This document shows positions 1-12,700 of a stretch of 64,000 nt of DNA, one piece after another (position 1 is the stretch's first letter; each line of letters opens with the position of its first letter). Both the position numbers and the translations under genes were made by a program. The notes under the pieces are model-generated. The model was not told the origin of the DNA and made no database searches. It saw only the letters and a program-made list of their open reading frames with translations. Source of the stretch: Sordariomycetes sp. S80-01Y (Eukaryota > Ascomycota > Sordariomycetes); the NCBI GenBank assembly GCA_037042185.1, contig JAXQJY010000033.1:2604001-2668000 (forward strand). Direction: 5' to 3'.

Positions 1-1385
1 GGTTACACTGTCACCTAAAGGAGTTGTCGACCTGAGCCACAGGTAATTCTGTTATGGCAGGCGCTCTCTTTTTGGCGCGCACACATGAAAAGTTGGAAGC
101 ATAGACACAAGCGGGATTTTGACTTTTGACTTTCTCTCGAGGCTACAACGGCGGTTTTCCTATTTCCTGGTTCATGTTACAAACGGAATCTGGGCTGGCG
201 AGGATAGCTTTGCCCGGGGTTGGCGCATGGTGCTGCACATAGGCTTTCTTTGTTTGAATCTGGTATCAGATAATGGTAATATTCAGCGAGCACATTCGAA
301 TTGAATTGATTTGCTCGTCTTTAAACCACCCAACCCCGTTATGTTGCCGATGCTGTACCCTGTCTTGTTCGACACTTGCAATGGCTGAGCTTACCGCACA
401 ATCCGAAGCATGAAGCATTCTAGCTTGGCCGTTGGACGCAGTTCTTAGCGCCAGAACTGCACAACAAACACCCTTTCTGTAGACCTCCCCTATCACAGGT
501 AATCGCAGCTTCGATCTCCTCAATCACAGCCCCTCCCCGCACGCCCATCGCACAAAAGCGCAATTCCAAAACCTCGGTCGCACGCAAGCCCACGCACGCG
601 GCCCTCACGGAATCCGGCCCAGTGGATCTTGCCCCCCTTCCGGCGGGTCCGCCGCAGCATCTGTGCGCGGCCGGAGCCGCATGGTGGTGGTGTGGGCATT
701 CGGAGGTCCCACCGGCCTGCAGGAGGGAGGGTCGCAAGCGATTTTCCAGGGGCCCGGGCCACAAAAACAAGGGTTTTCTGGATCTTGATGCGATGTTGAC
801 TTCTCCAACAATGTGTGGGATGCTGTGGGTAAGGAGGTAGGACCCTTATCGTTCCCTTCTGAATTTTTTCTCCGGCTCCGTAAACAGCTGGCTAGTATTT
901 TATTTGTGAAGGGGTGGATGAGAGGGGTCTCGAAGGCGAAAAGGGGGCTGAAAAGGGGGGTCCTGCTGCATGGTTCGGAGCGATCGGCGCCGCTGATACT
1001 CGCTAATCATCTATATGGATCAACTTGGCGAGTGGACGCCGGGCATGTTTGCTTAACTACGACCCGAAGACGGCGGGGCGATAGGGCTGATCAAACAGGA
1101 CCTCCGGCCGCCCCAGGATCACGCTTGTGAAATGCTTCATGTCCTCGTACACACTCGAGGCTCACAAAGCTGGGACCCTGAGTTGCTGCCCACCACCAGA
1201 GATCACATGCGACCTAGCGAGTGCTATCACACAATGTCGTGCGCAACATGCGGATGGCGCGAAAAGCTCACAGCCGTCGCAGCGTCCGAGTCTGTCCACT
1301 CATGTATTTACATCGTATTAACATTATGTAGGTGTTCTAAACTCCGTAGACCCTCCCTCAACGCAGATACCGCTGCACATGCGGA
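1..1385. other. intergenic, no gene seen
   Basis: No reading frame here resembles a known protein, and the frames present are short and unsupported. The one visible structure is a G-rich plus-strand stretch at 911-960 with four runs of 4-6 guanines. The right part probably carries the 3' UTR of the minus-strand CFEM gene. Confidence 0.6.
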
Positions 1386-2123
1386 TTACAGCAGCATCGC
1401 AGCGCCGGCAACCGCTCCCAGGGCAACCCACGAGACTTCCCTCCCGGCAGCGGCGTTACCACCGTCCTCGGTCTCGCTGCTTTCTTCGCTGGACTCGGTA
1501 GGTGAGCCCGTGGCGCTGGCCGATTCGCTCTCCCCGGCGGCGCTCTCCGTAGCGCTCGCGGTCGTGGTCCAGACCGAGGTCGTGGTCAAGACCGAGGTCT
1601 CGGTCGCAGCCACGGTGGTGGTTTCGGTCGCGTCCGCAGAAGTCTCGGTCTTGCTCTCGGTCTTGGTCACGGTGGTGGACTCAACCTCTGTGGTCGAAGA
1701 GCTTGGGGGCTTGAACCCGCACGCCTCCTCCGGGTCGAACGTGAAGGGGATGCCAAACGCATCGCAGTTGTCCTCATTGATCATGACAGAATCTGTCGCT
1801 CAGTCAGCCAGCCAGCCTATTCAACGCCCTTGGCTTCGGCGGCGCGCGCGCAGCAAGGTTCCACGGGAGGGGAACTTACACTCCCAAGCACCGGTGTCGC
1901 ACTTCTCGGCGATGCAGCAAAAGTATTCCTCGCGCGTGTCGTGGAAGTTGCACATGCAGGCCGGGTCGTCGGTGCACTGCCCATCGGTCCAGACATCGAA
2001 GAAGCAGTCGTTGGTGCATTCGGAGTTCTTGTTGGCCTGGTCGAGCTCCTCGTCCGAGATTTGCGCCGAGGCGAGCCGCGCGCCCAGTGTGAGGAGGGCG
2101 AGGGAGGTCTTGAGGAGAGCCAT
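1386..2123 (-). CDS. CFEM-type secreted, GPI-anchored cell-surface protein
   Basis: Two exons (2123-1880 and 1792-1386) join across an 87-nt GTAAGT...CAG intron to give 216 aa. An in-frame upstream extension to 2225 exists, but the ATG at 2123 is chosen because it starts a clean signal peptide (MALLKTSLALLTLGARLASA). The mature N-terminal part, about residues 21-105, carries about ten cysteines in a CFEM-like arrangement: C-x3-C, C, C-x-C, CC, C and two more after the splice. A Ser/Thr/Glu-rich stalk follows, probably O-glycosylated, encoded by degenerate GAGGTC-type repeats. The C-terminus is hydrophobic (VSWVALGAVAGAAMLL), as expected of a GPI signal. CFEM proteins act in the wall in haem/iron capture, adhesion or virulence; which applies here cannot be told. 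The cysteine spacing departs a little from the textbook CFEM pattern, so CFEM-like is the safer name. Confidence 0.75.
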
Positions 2124-5100
2124 ATTGAGGGCGAAGGATGGTTTCGCGTTCAGTAAATGGTTCGGTACGTAGGCGTGGATGAAGAGAGTGTCGGTATGTA
2201 GTTCTCCAAGCGAGTGTGAAACCAACAGTCTATGCTGGTCAATTAACGAAAGTGGCGGCGCGACGGGAGCGAAAACGTGTCGAAAAGGAGAGGCAGAAAT
2301 TGGACCCTCGTGTGTTTAAAGCCGCTTATTCTAGGCGTCAAGCGGTCTGGGTCATGCCGCAGGTCCTGAACGGCGCAGTCGGTTACTTTGGGCTGATGGG
2401 TCCGAGGACGTGCGTTCAGGAAATAGGATGAGCCTTGGCGATTTGGACGCAGCCTTGGCGAGTTGGACGCAGCGTCGGCTATTGGACATTATCCGAATAT
2501 ATGTTTCAACACCGGCAAACGGCACAGGAATGAACTCTTATAGGGATCGTGCCATCTGGTGTGCAATCGTTGGGGAGTCCCGACGTTTGCAAGCTGGCCA
2601 ACTTGTTAACGGATTCACATCCAGCATCGGGAGATGCTTGAAGGTGGTGGCATTGAATACCCACAACCCTGGTCTGAATCCTACCGTGACGCGAACATGC
2701 CAAATCATACTTTGCCTCCCGGTCTTAAATCAAGCGTCGACGGGCCGAAAAGCCCACTCTCGACATCAAGGCGCTTAGATGTGAGTGTGCGCAGAGATGC
2801 GAGGGCAGCCCTGATATACCCGCTGAGCCAGGAACGCGGCAGCCGCGAGTTCGAAGCTACCGGAAAGAAACAAGTGGTTCGATTCAAATCGAGTCAACAT
2901 GTTGGATGTTTTCAATTCGCCTTTGGAGTTTGGTTCAGCTGGTGTAAGCGAAAGTTGCGGTCGGAGAGTAACGCAACCTTGCCAGTCCCCCAAGTCTCAC
3001 ATGAACAGGAACAGAAGGGCCAATCCTGACGTAAACACGCACGCAGGCCTTGTTTGACAGCCAGCGACACCGCTGCGTGTAATGTTCTTCTTTTCTTTGG
3101 ATAAAAGAAAGCAATCCTAAAATTTAGGGCCGCCCGAGGGGCTAGCAGGTTGAGGTGAAGCTCGGCCACTGCGCAGGCTCTAACAAGAAGGAAAAGGGGC
3201 GTCAGTGGATAAAAGGGGCAACAACAACTGCCACAGTTCGGAGAGTGTGCATCGACCTGTCACTACAGGCTCGACTAGAAAGCACACAGGGACTCACGTT
3301 ATCTAATAGAGCAGTACCGTACTCAGCCTCATCTGTTGATATTGTGGAAGAGAAACTGATCAGAGCGTTGGATACAATCATAGGCGCGCGTAGATATTCG
3401 ATCCTGTAGCGCAGATAGATGTATGACTACCATACATTGAACCCATCAAACTCAACGTGTTCCCAGAGGCTAAAAACAGGGCTAGGGGGGCATCGTGGTT
3501 GTTTTCCACAGGAGCCCAGGGCACAACTCCGGCTGTCGGTCGATGTGTTGAGGAGGGTTCGAGGAGTCCCACCGTGTTGGCCGCTATACCATGAAGCCAA
3601 GATACGTAGTGTAGGATGAGTGACGAGGATTACCCTGTTGCCAATGCAGTCATGAAACAATGCCATGTGGTCTGAGTGATCACGCGGTAATCGCTCACCT
3701 CGCGCGGAGCTCCGAAGCTCAAGTTCGTCTCTTGGCAAAGGCAGCAGGATAACAGCTCATGCGACAGCGGGGCCCCGACTGAGCCGCCCAAAGCCGCGTC
3801 TTCGATAAGAACAGCACGGAAACTGGGTTCAGGATAGCTTGCACACGGGACAGCGCAGTGTTTGCCCTTAGGTCGATCCACAGTGGTACAAAGGGCCTGT
3901 TGCATGGGGAGCGGAGACGACCTTTGTTGAAAACGATGGAATCTGCAGAGGCACGTGGGGCTTCGCTGCCGGAGTCGTGCCCAAGCGGGAAGCTATCTTC
4001 GCATCAACAGAGCTGAAAGACGTGCACCTTTACCAGCGAATGATGGGCTCATAATCACACTTGCCTCTTTGCACTGCGCAATCCGTAATAGCGGCGACAA
4101 ACCAACAACTGGCTCGTGTGGGGGGCACATGGTGGATTGGCGGAGCACCAGTAGACTGTTGCTCACGTCCTTCCTAATAACGTATTGTTCTAGAGCCCTG
4201 GCCGAGACACATCCCTGTTGTGCCGCTGTCGACATTGGGGGAATCCCCAACAGGCGTCCCCATCTCCAACAATCCCCAATTCGCTCGAAGCCTTGAGAAG
4301 AACCAAGGCTCGAGGCAGGGTAGCTGTGGTGTTTCGTCTGTCCACGCCGTCTCGTAGCCTGCTGTTGTACAGTCAATCCATGCCCGTGGGAGCTGGGCCT
4401 CAAGAAAGGTTGCTGGGAGAGAGCCTTGGTCGCAACCCGCCGAGGTGATGAAACGTTGGTGTTGACGTTGCTTTGCATGCCGGGGCCTCCCCCCCAAACG
4501 CCACGCGGTGACTGCATCGTGGCCCGTCACCACCATCAGTGACGCGCGGGCACCATCACTGCGTTTACTCCAAGCTGCCTGCGCTTCGACATCCCGGCAT
4601 AAATGCAAGAGGCAATGCACATCTGTCCTGTCGATAGATCAGGTGGTCAGGCCGCAGCAGATAGCAGGGTTTCAATGTCTGTGCTCGGCCATCTGACCCT
4701 TCCTTCACTGGTTGCTCCTTGGGGCTATGTATCTCGTCTCTGATTACCAAGGTCTTAATATTCCCTACACTTGGGCCGGGTCTGGTGGGTGGTCTGTACC
4801 TTGTATGAGATGCCCTGCTCAATTCCCAGGTGTGCAGCTCTGGCCGACGGGTGGCGTCGAGTCATCTATGGGTACCAAGCATGCTTTTCAAGGGCGCGAG
4901 TCGAAGCTTTGCTGCTCACCGCCGGAATGAGATGCGGAGGCGACGAAGGTAGGACGATCTGCTGCCAAAATCCGAATGTCTCGCCCTCTGCCGGCAACTC
5001 CTCATACTAGAGCATGCTAGACTAGTCCTGGGGTTCCGGGGTAAAGGAGGAATGCTGACTCGCGTTAAGCTTTCAAGACATCGGTTGCAGGAATCCGATA

Positions 5101-7348
5101 CTGGACTTGACGAGGGCGGTGTTCCATGTCTGATTCAAGCCCCTTGCTGATCCGACATGTTTGCGGTCGGACGGGAAGATGCTTTTGCAGTGGCGGTGAG
5201 GGTTGTGCGGGCTTCATTATCGCGAACCGGGCGGAAAGCTTTGGCCAGTCGGGCGGCCACGCCGGGACACGCTTCACGCTTCCGCGGGGAGTCAAGCTCA
5301 TTTCCGGGAGCGTGAGCATCGGCGCAGTCCCAGGTCATAGGGGTCATGAGGTCCGCCAGTCGTGCGCCTCAAAACCTTAAGCTGGCTCCAGGCGGGCCAG
5401 AGTGCAGCGGCAGCCTGAGGTGCTGTCACTGGCAGTGGTCGCAAGGGTGGAAGTGAAAGAGGTCCAGCCGCTCTGGAGCCTCGCTGCCTCGGCATCGAAC
5501 CTGGAAACTTAAACGGGGGCAGCGATTCCAGCGCTGTGGTTGGGTGGGGGTATCAGCTTAGCAGCCCACCGTACAGAGTGTTGCACCGTCGGGTGCCCTG
5601 AAAGGGACAAGAGGGGCCTGAACCGCCTCAAGCCCGGGCTGAGGCCGGCGGGGCGGCCCCAAGACCTGTCACGAGACACTATTGAGCCTGGATCTGTCCT
5701 GGATCTCCCCCGCAGGTCCGTCTCGGATCCATGACTGCGAGCAATGCCATCGACGGGAGCGCTCACTCCCCTATTCAGCGCCGCAGCGATAATTAGGCGG
5801 TGACGGCGAGGGAAACGGGGAATTGAAACGCCGGGCGATGCCAGCAACAGTCCGGGCCCGGGAGCTCGCAGGTGGAGGACGTCTGAGCTGAGCTGGAGCT
5901 ACTGTACCTATCCAGGCTTGCCAGGCTTGCCAGGCTGCTCAGGTTGTCAGGGTCTGCTGGGGCTCCTCCTCGGTACCTATAGTAGCGTCGACCCGACAAG
6001 GATCAGCTACCTTAGAGGTCCCGTCGTCGCCTCTCGCGGCCGAGACTATTCGGATGGTGCCATCGTGATAGACTGCCTGTGGAGACTGACTGTCCTGGCT
6101 GGACCTTTGGGGCCTCTGGGGCCTGTGCCAGCGGCCCCGTCCGGTAGGCTCTGGCTCTGGCTCTCGCGCTGGCGCTGGCTTTGGCCGTCGATGCTGGGCA
6201 GGAGCGATCAGGGTCCTAAATCACCTCGTCTCCTCACTTCAAGTTCCCACTGCCAGAACCTCTTCTTTTCTTCTGCCCTCAATCATCGCGTCAGGCCCCC
6301 GTCTCTCAGACTACGCATCCTCGCCAGTGCAGAATCAAGCATCGCCGTGCTTCTCCGATTCGGCGCCGCCGTTCTGCTCCCTGTTCCTGTTCCGACACCT
6401 GCATCCAGTCTTTTTTCGCCACAAGGCTTGCCTGCCACCCCCCGGCCGCGCAGCCGGATCCCCTACATATTGCTGGAGCACCAACCGACTGCGAGCTCTT
6501 TGCGCCCGCGACAACCGTCTCGATCTCGACGAGTCGTGGAAAAAGCAAATCGCATCACCAGATCAACTTCCAAAGCCTCCAGGTCAGCAGCTCTATATTG
6601 CCCATTCCCACGCCTCGGTCCGACTTTTGGAGCGACACGTCGCCGCCCACCAACACCCTTTCAGTCATTACTCGTGCGCCTCCAACCCAACCCCTGGCCT
6701 CCCTGTTCCCGCCAGTCCGGATTCCCATGTGGCATTCGCGAATACACAAGGAATGAAAACAGAGTCACCGGCGACTCAGATCAGCTTCCTATACCGCCTT
6801 TCGTCCGTCCTTCTACCGCCTGAGCGTCCCATCCGCGTGACTCGCACATCGCCCCAATAAAACGGTTTCGAACACGGATGTCGAACCTGCTTTGGACAGC
6901 TCGTATACAATACTCTTTCCTTGTCACACTTACACAGCACTTTCATTTCCTGGGGCCCTCGCGCTCTGTCCGGCGAATAAAAGGCTACCCACGCTCTCCG
7001 CGTCTTAACTTATGACTCTGGCTTAACGGCTACAGCTGCGATTGGTCCTCGAGTTTGCGGTCACTGCTCGACGCATTGTCGCCTCTGGAGTTACCCCTAG
7101 CCGTCAGACTCCTTCAGAGCTGAATATTGGACATTGCTGGTAGGCTTCCGCTGCTTCGCTGGCGGCGCCCTCTTGCCGCCAGCCGGATATACTTGAATGC
7201 GACGATGATTCGCTCCCTAAATACGTTTTAAGACTGCGCCGCCAAACTCGACAGGTTCACGGGGCAACAGTCTCGCAGTCTGGATTCTTACGTCTTCGCC
7301 AACCCATCTCTGCACTCGACCTCGCAGCAGTCCGAGGCCAGGGTCAAC
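2124..7348. other. gene-poor block and long leader of the next gene
   Basis: Across 5.2 kb no frame resembles a known protein and no terminal repeats or tRNA were recognised. It contains a hairpin-capable stretch at 4214-4254 and a short tandem repeat at 5912-5936. From about 6200 to 7348 the plus strand is C/T-rich, which in filamentous fungi is typical of core promoter and 5' UTR, here probably of the regulator starting at 7349. Two overlapping open frames at 5918-6823 and 6327-6860 have no protein-like composition and are treated as chance or leader frames. Confidence 0.5.
5912..5936. repeat. short tandem repeat, 9-bp unit
   Basis: The unit CCAGGCTTG occurs two full times plus seven bases of a third copy. 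It lies in the gene-poor block upstream of the GATA-like regulator. Confidence 0.8.
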
Positions 7349-8927
7349 ATGCCGACAACCATGGATCCCGAAACGACCATTTTGCCCAAAGGCATTGTTG
7401 TGAACAGCCAAAAAATCTATGACGAGATTGCTGCCTACGACATGGTACCAAAGGAACGAGTATGGGAGATCTGGCGAGGTAAGTTTGGCTGTTGTTGTTT
7501 TCAGGGGTAGCAGCTAAAGCCTGTACGAAGTCTACACCACGACGACCAAGGAACTCCAAGATCCAACAGCTCGAAGATTAGAGAACTTTTGGTGGCATGT
7601 TCTAGGCAGTGACCGGCAGTACTTAAAAGGCCGGGCTTTGGCGAGGATATTTGAGGAGATCTCCTTGGGGCCGACGGCTGTACCGTTGAAAGGGCCACCC
7701 AATCGTTGGGATGGCGATGTGAGTTGTAATCCTCAGCCTCGTCTAAGTGAGACTCGCTGACACAAGGAGATACCACCTCATATCATTCAACAAGCTCTGG
7801 CCATCATGGAAGCAGAAAAGCAACATCCTCACCAAAGTGAAACGGCACTCAACGAGAACAATCGCCTACGAGACCTCTCCTCCAGCGCAGCCAGACCGCC
7901 AGCGTCACATCCGATCTTAAAGAAGCCTAGAGGACCTTCGGCGTCCGGACCGCGACCAACCGCACGCTTCGTATCGCCACAGCCATCAGAAGACGAAGGC
8001 GACAAGAGCAGCGCTCCTTCTTCAGCCAGCACCATAACACCAGCGTTAGAGATGCGACAGCACGTACCAAACGTTGCGTCCCCGTCAAAAAAGAAAGGTC
8101 ATGCTAAGAAGATCGTGGCCTCAACAGCCGCGGCGAAGAGGAGACCTGTACTGCCAAGGAAGAAGAGCTCACAGTCCTCGGTGACATCCGATTCTGGTTC
8201 GAAAGACGGGCCATCCTCTGGAAGCTCGAGAGGCTCCGGCACGCCTTTGCGAGCTCCTTCGCCCATCGCCGAGGGTGGACTGCAGACCACAACGGTAGGC
8301 TCACACGAACCTGCAGAGCCAAGCGCAAAGGCGTTAGGAAAACGACCTGTGATGACGAGACAGACGACTATGGACAAACTGAAGTCGGCAAGCAGGACTA
8401 CTGAGGCTCCCACAGATCGACCAGACCAAGATGTCCCTTCTTCCCCCTTACATTCTCCAAATCCAACGTCTGGCAGGGCAAGACACGAATCCGTCACATC
8501 TCCCTCAATAACGGGCTCGTCCTCCCCGACCTCGGTCCCTATGGCTCAGTCCCGCTCCCACAGCGGTTTCATCCGGCGTGACCGTCCCCCTTTACACTCC
8601 TCTTCCCGCTCTCAGGTATCAGCCTCTCTGTCGCGCGGTCTCTTCACCGGACCAACCATCGCATCAACAACCAATATCGCTGCCACTGGTACCATAATCG
8701 ATCAAGGTGGTAGCGTCGACTCGATCCCTACGCCTGCCTTCTACCGTGATCATGCCGCCGAGATGCAGAGGAACCATTCGAGCAACAGTCTCTTCGACCT
8801 GAGGTTCACCCCGACGCAGCCGACTCCTGGGGCCAGCGTTCCGCTGGGCAGGACGAAGAGTCAGCTTACGCTTGTGCTGGAGAGGGATGAGGCGAGGGCG
8901 GGCAAGAAGCCTAGGTCGAAGAGTTAG
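7349..8927 (+). CDS. GATA_AreA-like (DUF1752) domain regulatory protein
   Basis: Three exons (7349-7478, 7531-7718, 7767-8927) give 492 aa. The intron ends are GTAAGT/GAAG and GTGAGT/CAAG, the second with a CTGAC branch site. Exons 1-2 encode the only ordered part: a block around residues 38-100 containing VWEIWR, VYTT, ARRLENFWWHVLGSD and GPPNRWDGD. This matches the short GATA_AreA/DUF1752 domain (PF08550), shared by the AreA N-terminus and Mks1-type regulators. The remaining ~390 residues are Ser/Pro/Lys-rich and look disordered, with basic stretches that could be nuclear signals. There is no GATA zinc finger, so direct DNA binding is not suggested. By family a role in nitrogen, TOR or nutrient signalling is plausible; this is inference. 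The convergent neighbour ends at 9793. Confidence 0.8.
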
Positions 8928-9792
8928 TGGCGACTCGGAGTGGGTTGTTGACCCCTCAAGCTTCCCTTGCGACAACAGGCTCCCAGTCATGTTGAGAAAG
9001 AGATTTGATGAAACAGGACTAAACCAGAGATACCCCATCAACTTCGAACAAAGAATAAGGCACCAACAAGCGCAGCGATAGACTTGCCCTGCCATGTATA
9101 TTAGTCACATTTGCATTCGACGGCGGGTTATACCCCGGTGCGCGGGCAAACTTGGAGGGGAAGTTTGCTTTCCTCTCATCCTGCGTCGCATGTAAACTTG
9201 ATTGTTAAGTAACTTGCCTTCTACAGCAACGGTGGCGGCCGTAGCAAGGCATTTATGGGAAGCACAGCGTTGTTATTCTTTGTTGTTATCAGTAATTCGT
9301 TGAAAATAGAAAAACAGTCAAAACTTGACAGTGTTCACTTGTTGCGTCGATAAACCGTGCACGAGCCTAGGGAATACGGTAGATGAGAAGTAATAACTTA
9401 GTATTGCTACTTTCGGCAGGTTGCTTTTCACTTCCGCACCATCTATGCTGACCGTATATCGCATTCAATATCCCGTCCGGTGCTCCGCTCTCCCCCACCC
9501 CCCTCTTTATTATCGATACAGTTCCTCCTAATTACCGATGTGAAGCTCACAGCAAGGGCGCCCGAGCTCCAAAAGAATGACCCACGTAGAGAAATGCTCA
9601 AGGAAAATGTATAGAGAGTGAGTTCCATACAAGTAGAGATAAAGAAGAAAAAAATGCAATGTCATGAGGCGTCGAGAAAGTACGGAAGTCCGACGCATGT
9701 GTTGGGGGCGCGGCCCACGGAAAGGGGAAGATGCCAAGAACAGATATCAGAGGGCGGCGAGTGCTTCAGAAGCATGGTGGACCTAAGCACTA
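8928..9792. other. convergent intergenic region
   Basis: This 865-bp stretch separates two convergent genes and must hold both 3' ends. It is AT-richer than the flanking coding DNA, especially about 9240-9420. No further gene was seen. Confidence 0.6.
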
Positions 9793-12700
9793 CTAATTGT
9801 TCAGGCCAAACATCTTCCTAAGCGTGCCAAATTTCTTCTTCTTGGCGATGCCGTCGGGCATCGAGCCTGTCGTGGCCGGAGAATCGGGCTGGGCTTGTAA
9901 CTGCTGAGGCATGCCACTCACCATACCTTGATGGCTGATGCTCCTCCTCTTAAGGAAGCCCGCCTTGCCAGCAGGCGATGGTCCAGAAGACGTAGCCGGT
10001 CGGGGAGGCACCGAGGTCCCACGGTTGGTGGTGGGGGGCTGTGTGTCGGGGAGAGGCCAGCTAGTTTCTCTCTTGTGCAGGACACGGCCGCTGTTTGAGC
10101 GAATGACGTTCAGCTCCTCCTGAGAGCGTTGGAGATGGGTATCGCGCCGCGCAGCACTTTCAGATGTATCCCGCGTGATCTTGCCAGAGTTATCTTTCTT
10201 GCGACGGAGGATACCGGACATGAAGCTGCCGCGACGTTGCTGGCTCGGGCGTTCGCCCACGCCTTCGGTGCCAATGGCGCCAGGGGAAGCAGGACCAGTG
10301 AGGGAACCGCGACCGGAGCGGTTGCGCTGAAGATGCCCGGTTGGTCGAGCGCTGATGCCGTTGGTGACTGTGTTGTTGCGCTTAGGCTGGACAAGATCAT
10401 CGTCGCTGTCAGGGAGATCAGGCGAGTCAGAGCGGATAGGAGGCCGGCCGAGAGCGGCGGCGGCGGCAGAGTTGGCACCCTTGTTGGGGCGGTTGGGACG
10501 CATAGACTTCGAGGCCATGCCCCCAGGCCTGGGAGGCGGCGCAGATTCCTCTTCGTCACTCGACTCCGCGAATCGGCTGCTGAAGAAGCGACCACCGCCG
10601 TCTTCCTCGTCGCTTGACTCGGCAAAACGACTGCCGCCTTTGCCCTTCTTCTCTTTCTTCCCACCGAAGAAGCCTGTCTTCTGCTTTTGCTTAGGCTGTT
10701 GGCTTCTCATGGAGGTGCGCATGCGCGACGGTCCTCCCATGGCAGTTTGCTGGGGAGGCGGGGAGGTGAAGCTACCACGCCGGAAAGTGGTGGAGCCAGT
10801 GGGGGACAGAGACCGAAGGCTGAAACGACCACTGCCCTTGGTGGCACCCTGCTGAGGAGACTCGGGCTCCGCGCTGGCGCGCATGCTGTTTCGGAAAGCA
10901 AAGCCTTGGCTGGCCGGTCTAGCCCTCCGGAAACTGCTCTCGCTAGAATCGGAGCCTCGCCTTCGCATCGTTGTACGCATTCCACCAGTGGTACCACTGG
11001 ACGACATGGGACGGCTGTCCTGAGACAAAGCCCTCCTAGAGTCCCTAGAGCTCTCGGTCGTTGTCGAAGGATGGTAAGAGACGGGGCGTGAGGGACCAGC
11101 TGGCTTCTCAGGCTTGGCGGGGCCTCCATTTGATCGCATTGACTTCCGCATGCCTGTGGGAGCTGGGGTTGCCTCCACCTTTGGCGGCGAGGCACCGCGC
11201 ATCGATTTCTTAAACTTCGGCGCGGCGACGGGAGCCGTTGGGGGAGGTGTCGACTTGGAACGAATAACGGGCTGCTCTTCCTCGCTCATCCAGCTCGTGC
11301 CGGGCTGGATCTGATAGGTCCGATCGGGGTGACGAGCTTGGCTTGAGGTGCTACTGGTAGATATCGGTCGGTCGGTAGACCTTCTCTTCTTCTTGTTCTT
11401 CTTGACTTTGCCGTCCCCTTCGCCATCAGCCTCTTCGCCCGCTTCTTCCAAAGCTTCGAGCTCGAGCTGGCGACGCTGGTTGACTGATAGGCTCTTCCAA
11501 TATGATTTTGCGTTCTCCCAGTCATTTTGAGTGGGCTGGGATTCAGCCTTCTTCTGCCCATCCTCAGCCACGGTGTCTGGTGCCGGCTCCCTCGTGTGTT
11601 CTTGCGACTTCCTCTTGGTCTTTTGGTACAACTTAGAGACTTTCGAGTCCGCTGGCGCAGTCAGTACAGCATCCAAAGACATAAAGCCTCCTTCAGCGTC
11701 AGACATATCCTCGTATGCGTCACTGTAGATACTGCTGTTATCCGTGCCTTCCTCCTCTTCTATAATGTCACCCATAGGGAGATTCGACCTTGTTGGGGAG
11801 GGTGGAACGGGCTCGGTGTCAATAGCCGGAGCTGCAGTTACAGATTGCTGAACGACGGGCACTGGAGCGGGCGTAGGGCGCGATGAGGTCGATTTCTCGT
11901 CTTCGAAGTCGGTAGGGAAGCCTCCAGGAATGTCAAAGTACTCGGCTAAAGGTGAGGTCTTGCTCTCTTCCTTTGCAGCAGGGCTAGGGTTGGTGATAGC
12001 GATCGAGGGCAGCTGGACAGCCTCATCCGCTGCCGAGATAGGCGGAGCATTACCTGGGCTTGCAGAGCCATTTGCTTTTTCTTCAGGCTTAGTAGTGGTC
12101 TCATCTACATCGGGCATACCGGAATCATCAGGGATTTCGTTGGTAGTCAGTTGAGACTCTTCTGGGTTCTGCACATCCTTTCGGTCCACATCCGTCGAGA
12201 TGCTGGGATTGGTTTCAACCACCTCGGCGGCTTCGGACGCTGCAGGCTTTTCCGTCTCGTCGTCGGTACTCATGAAGCTACTGCTGTCATATGCCATTCC
12301 CTCGGCGGAGGTAACCACAGGCGGTAGTGGCTCGCGTGTTCGCGAGATGTTTGCCTCGTTCTTAGATGAGGTCTCTGATGACAAGACGGAGCTAATCACA
12401 GAATCAGACGCGGGACCTTCGGCCTCAGGAGCTGCGGATTGACGCAGAGGTGACGAGACCGGAGGTGGTGACCAAGCACGCTCCGACGGGCGTACCAGCG
12501 GCCGTTCGCTGTCGACTTGGTCCTTCGGCTTCTGTTGGCGCACGCTTCCGAAGAGAGGAAGTGCAGGCCTCGGACTCATGGTCTCGTCTTCATCGACAGA
12601 ATCGGTATCCTTCTTGCTTCTCTTGAAAACATTGTGCCATGTCTTCTTGGCTTGGGGGCTAGGGACCATCGGCGAGTCGGTCTCGATCGGTTCGGCAGCC

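Noticed and set aside
2877-2900. tRNA B-box-like GTTCGATTC
   Set aside because: The T-arm stem does not pair and no A box, anticodon arm or acceptor stem could be built around it.
5918-6823. Plus-strand open frame of 301 codons
   Set aside because: Composition follows the C/T-rich leader DNA, there are no domains, and it overlaps another frame of equal quality.
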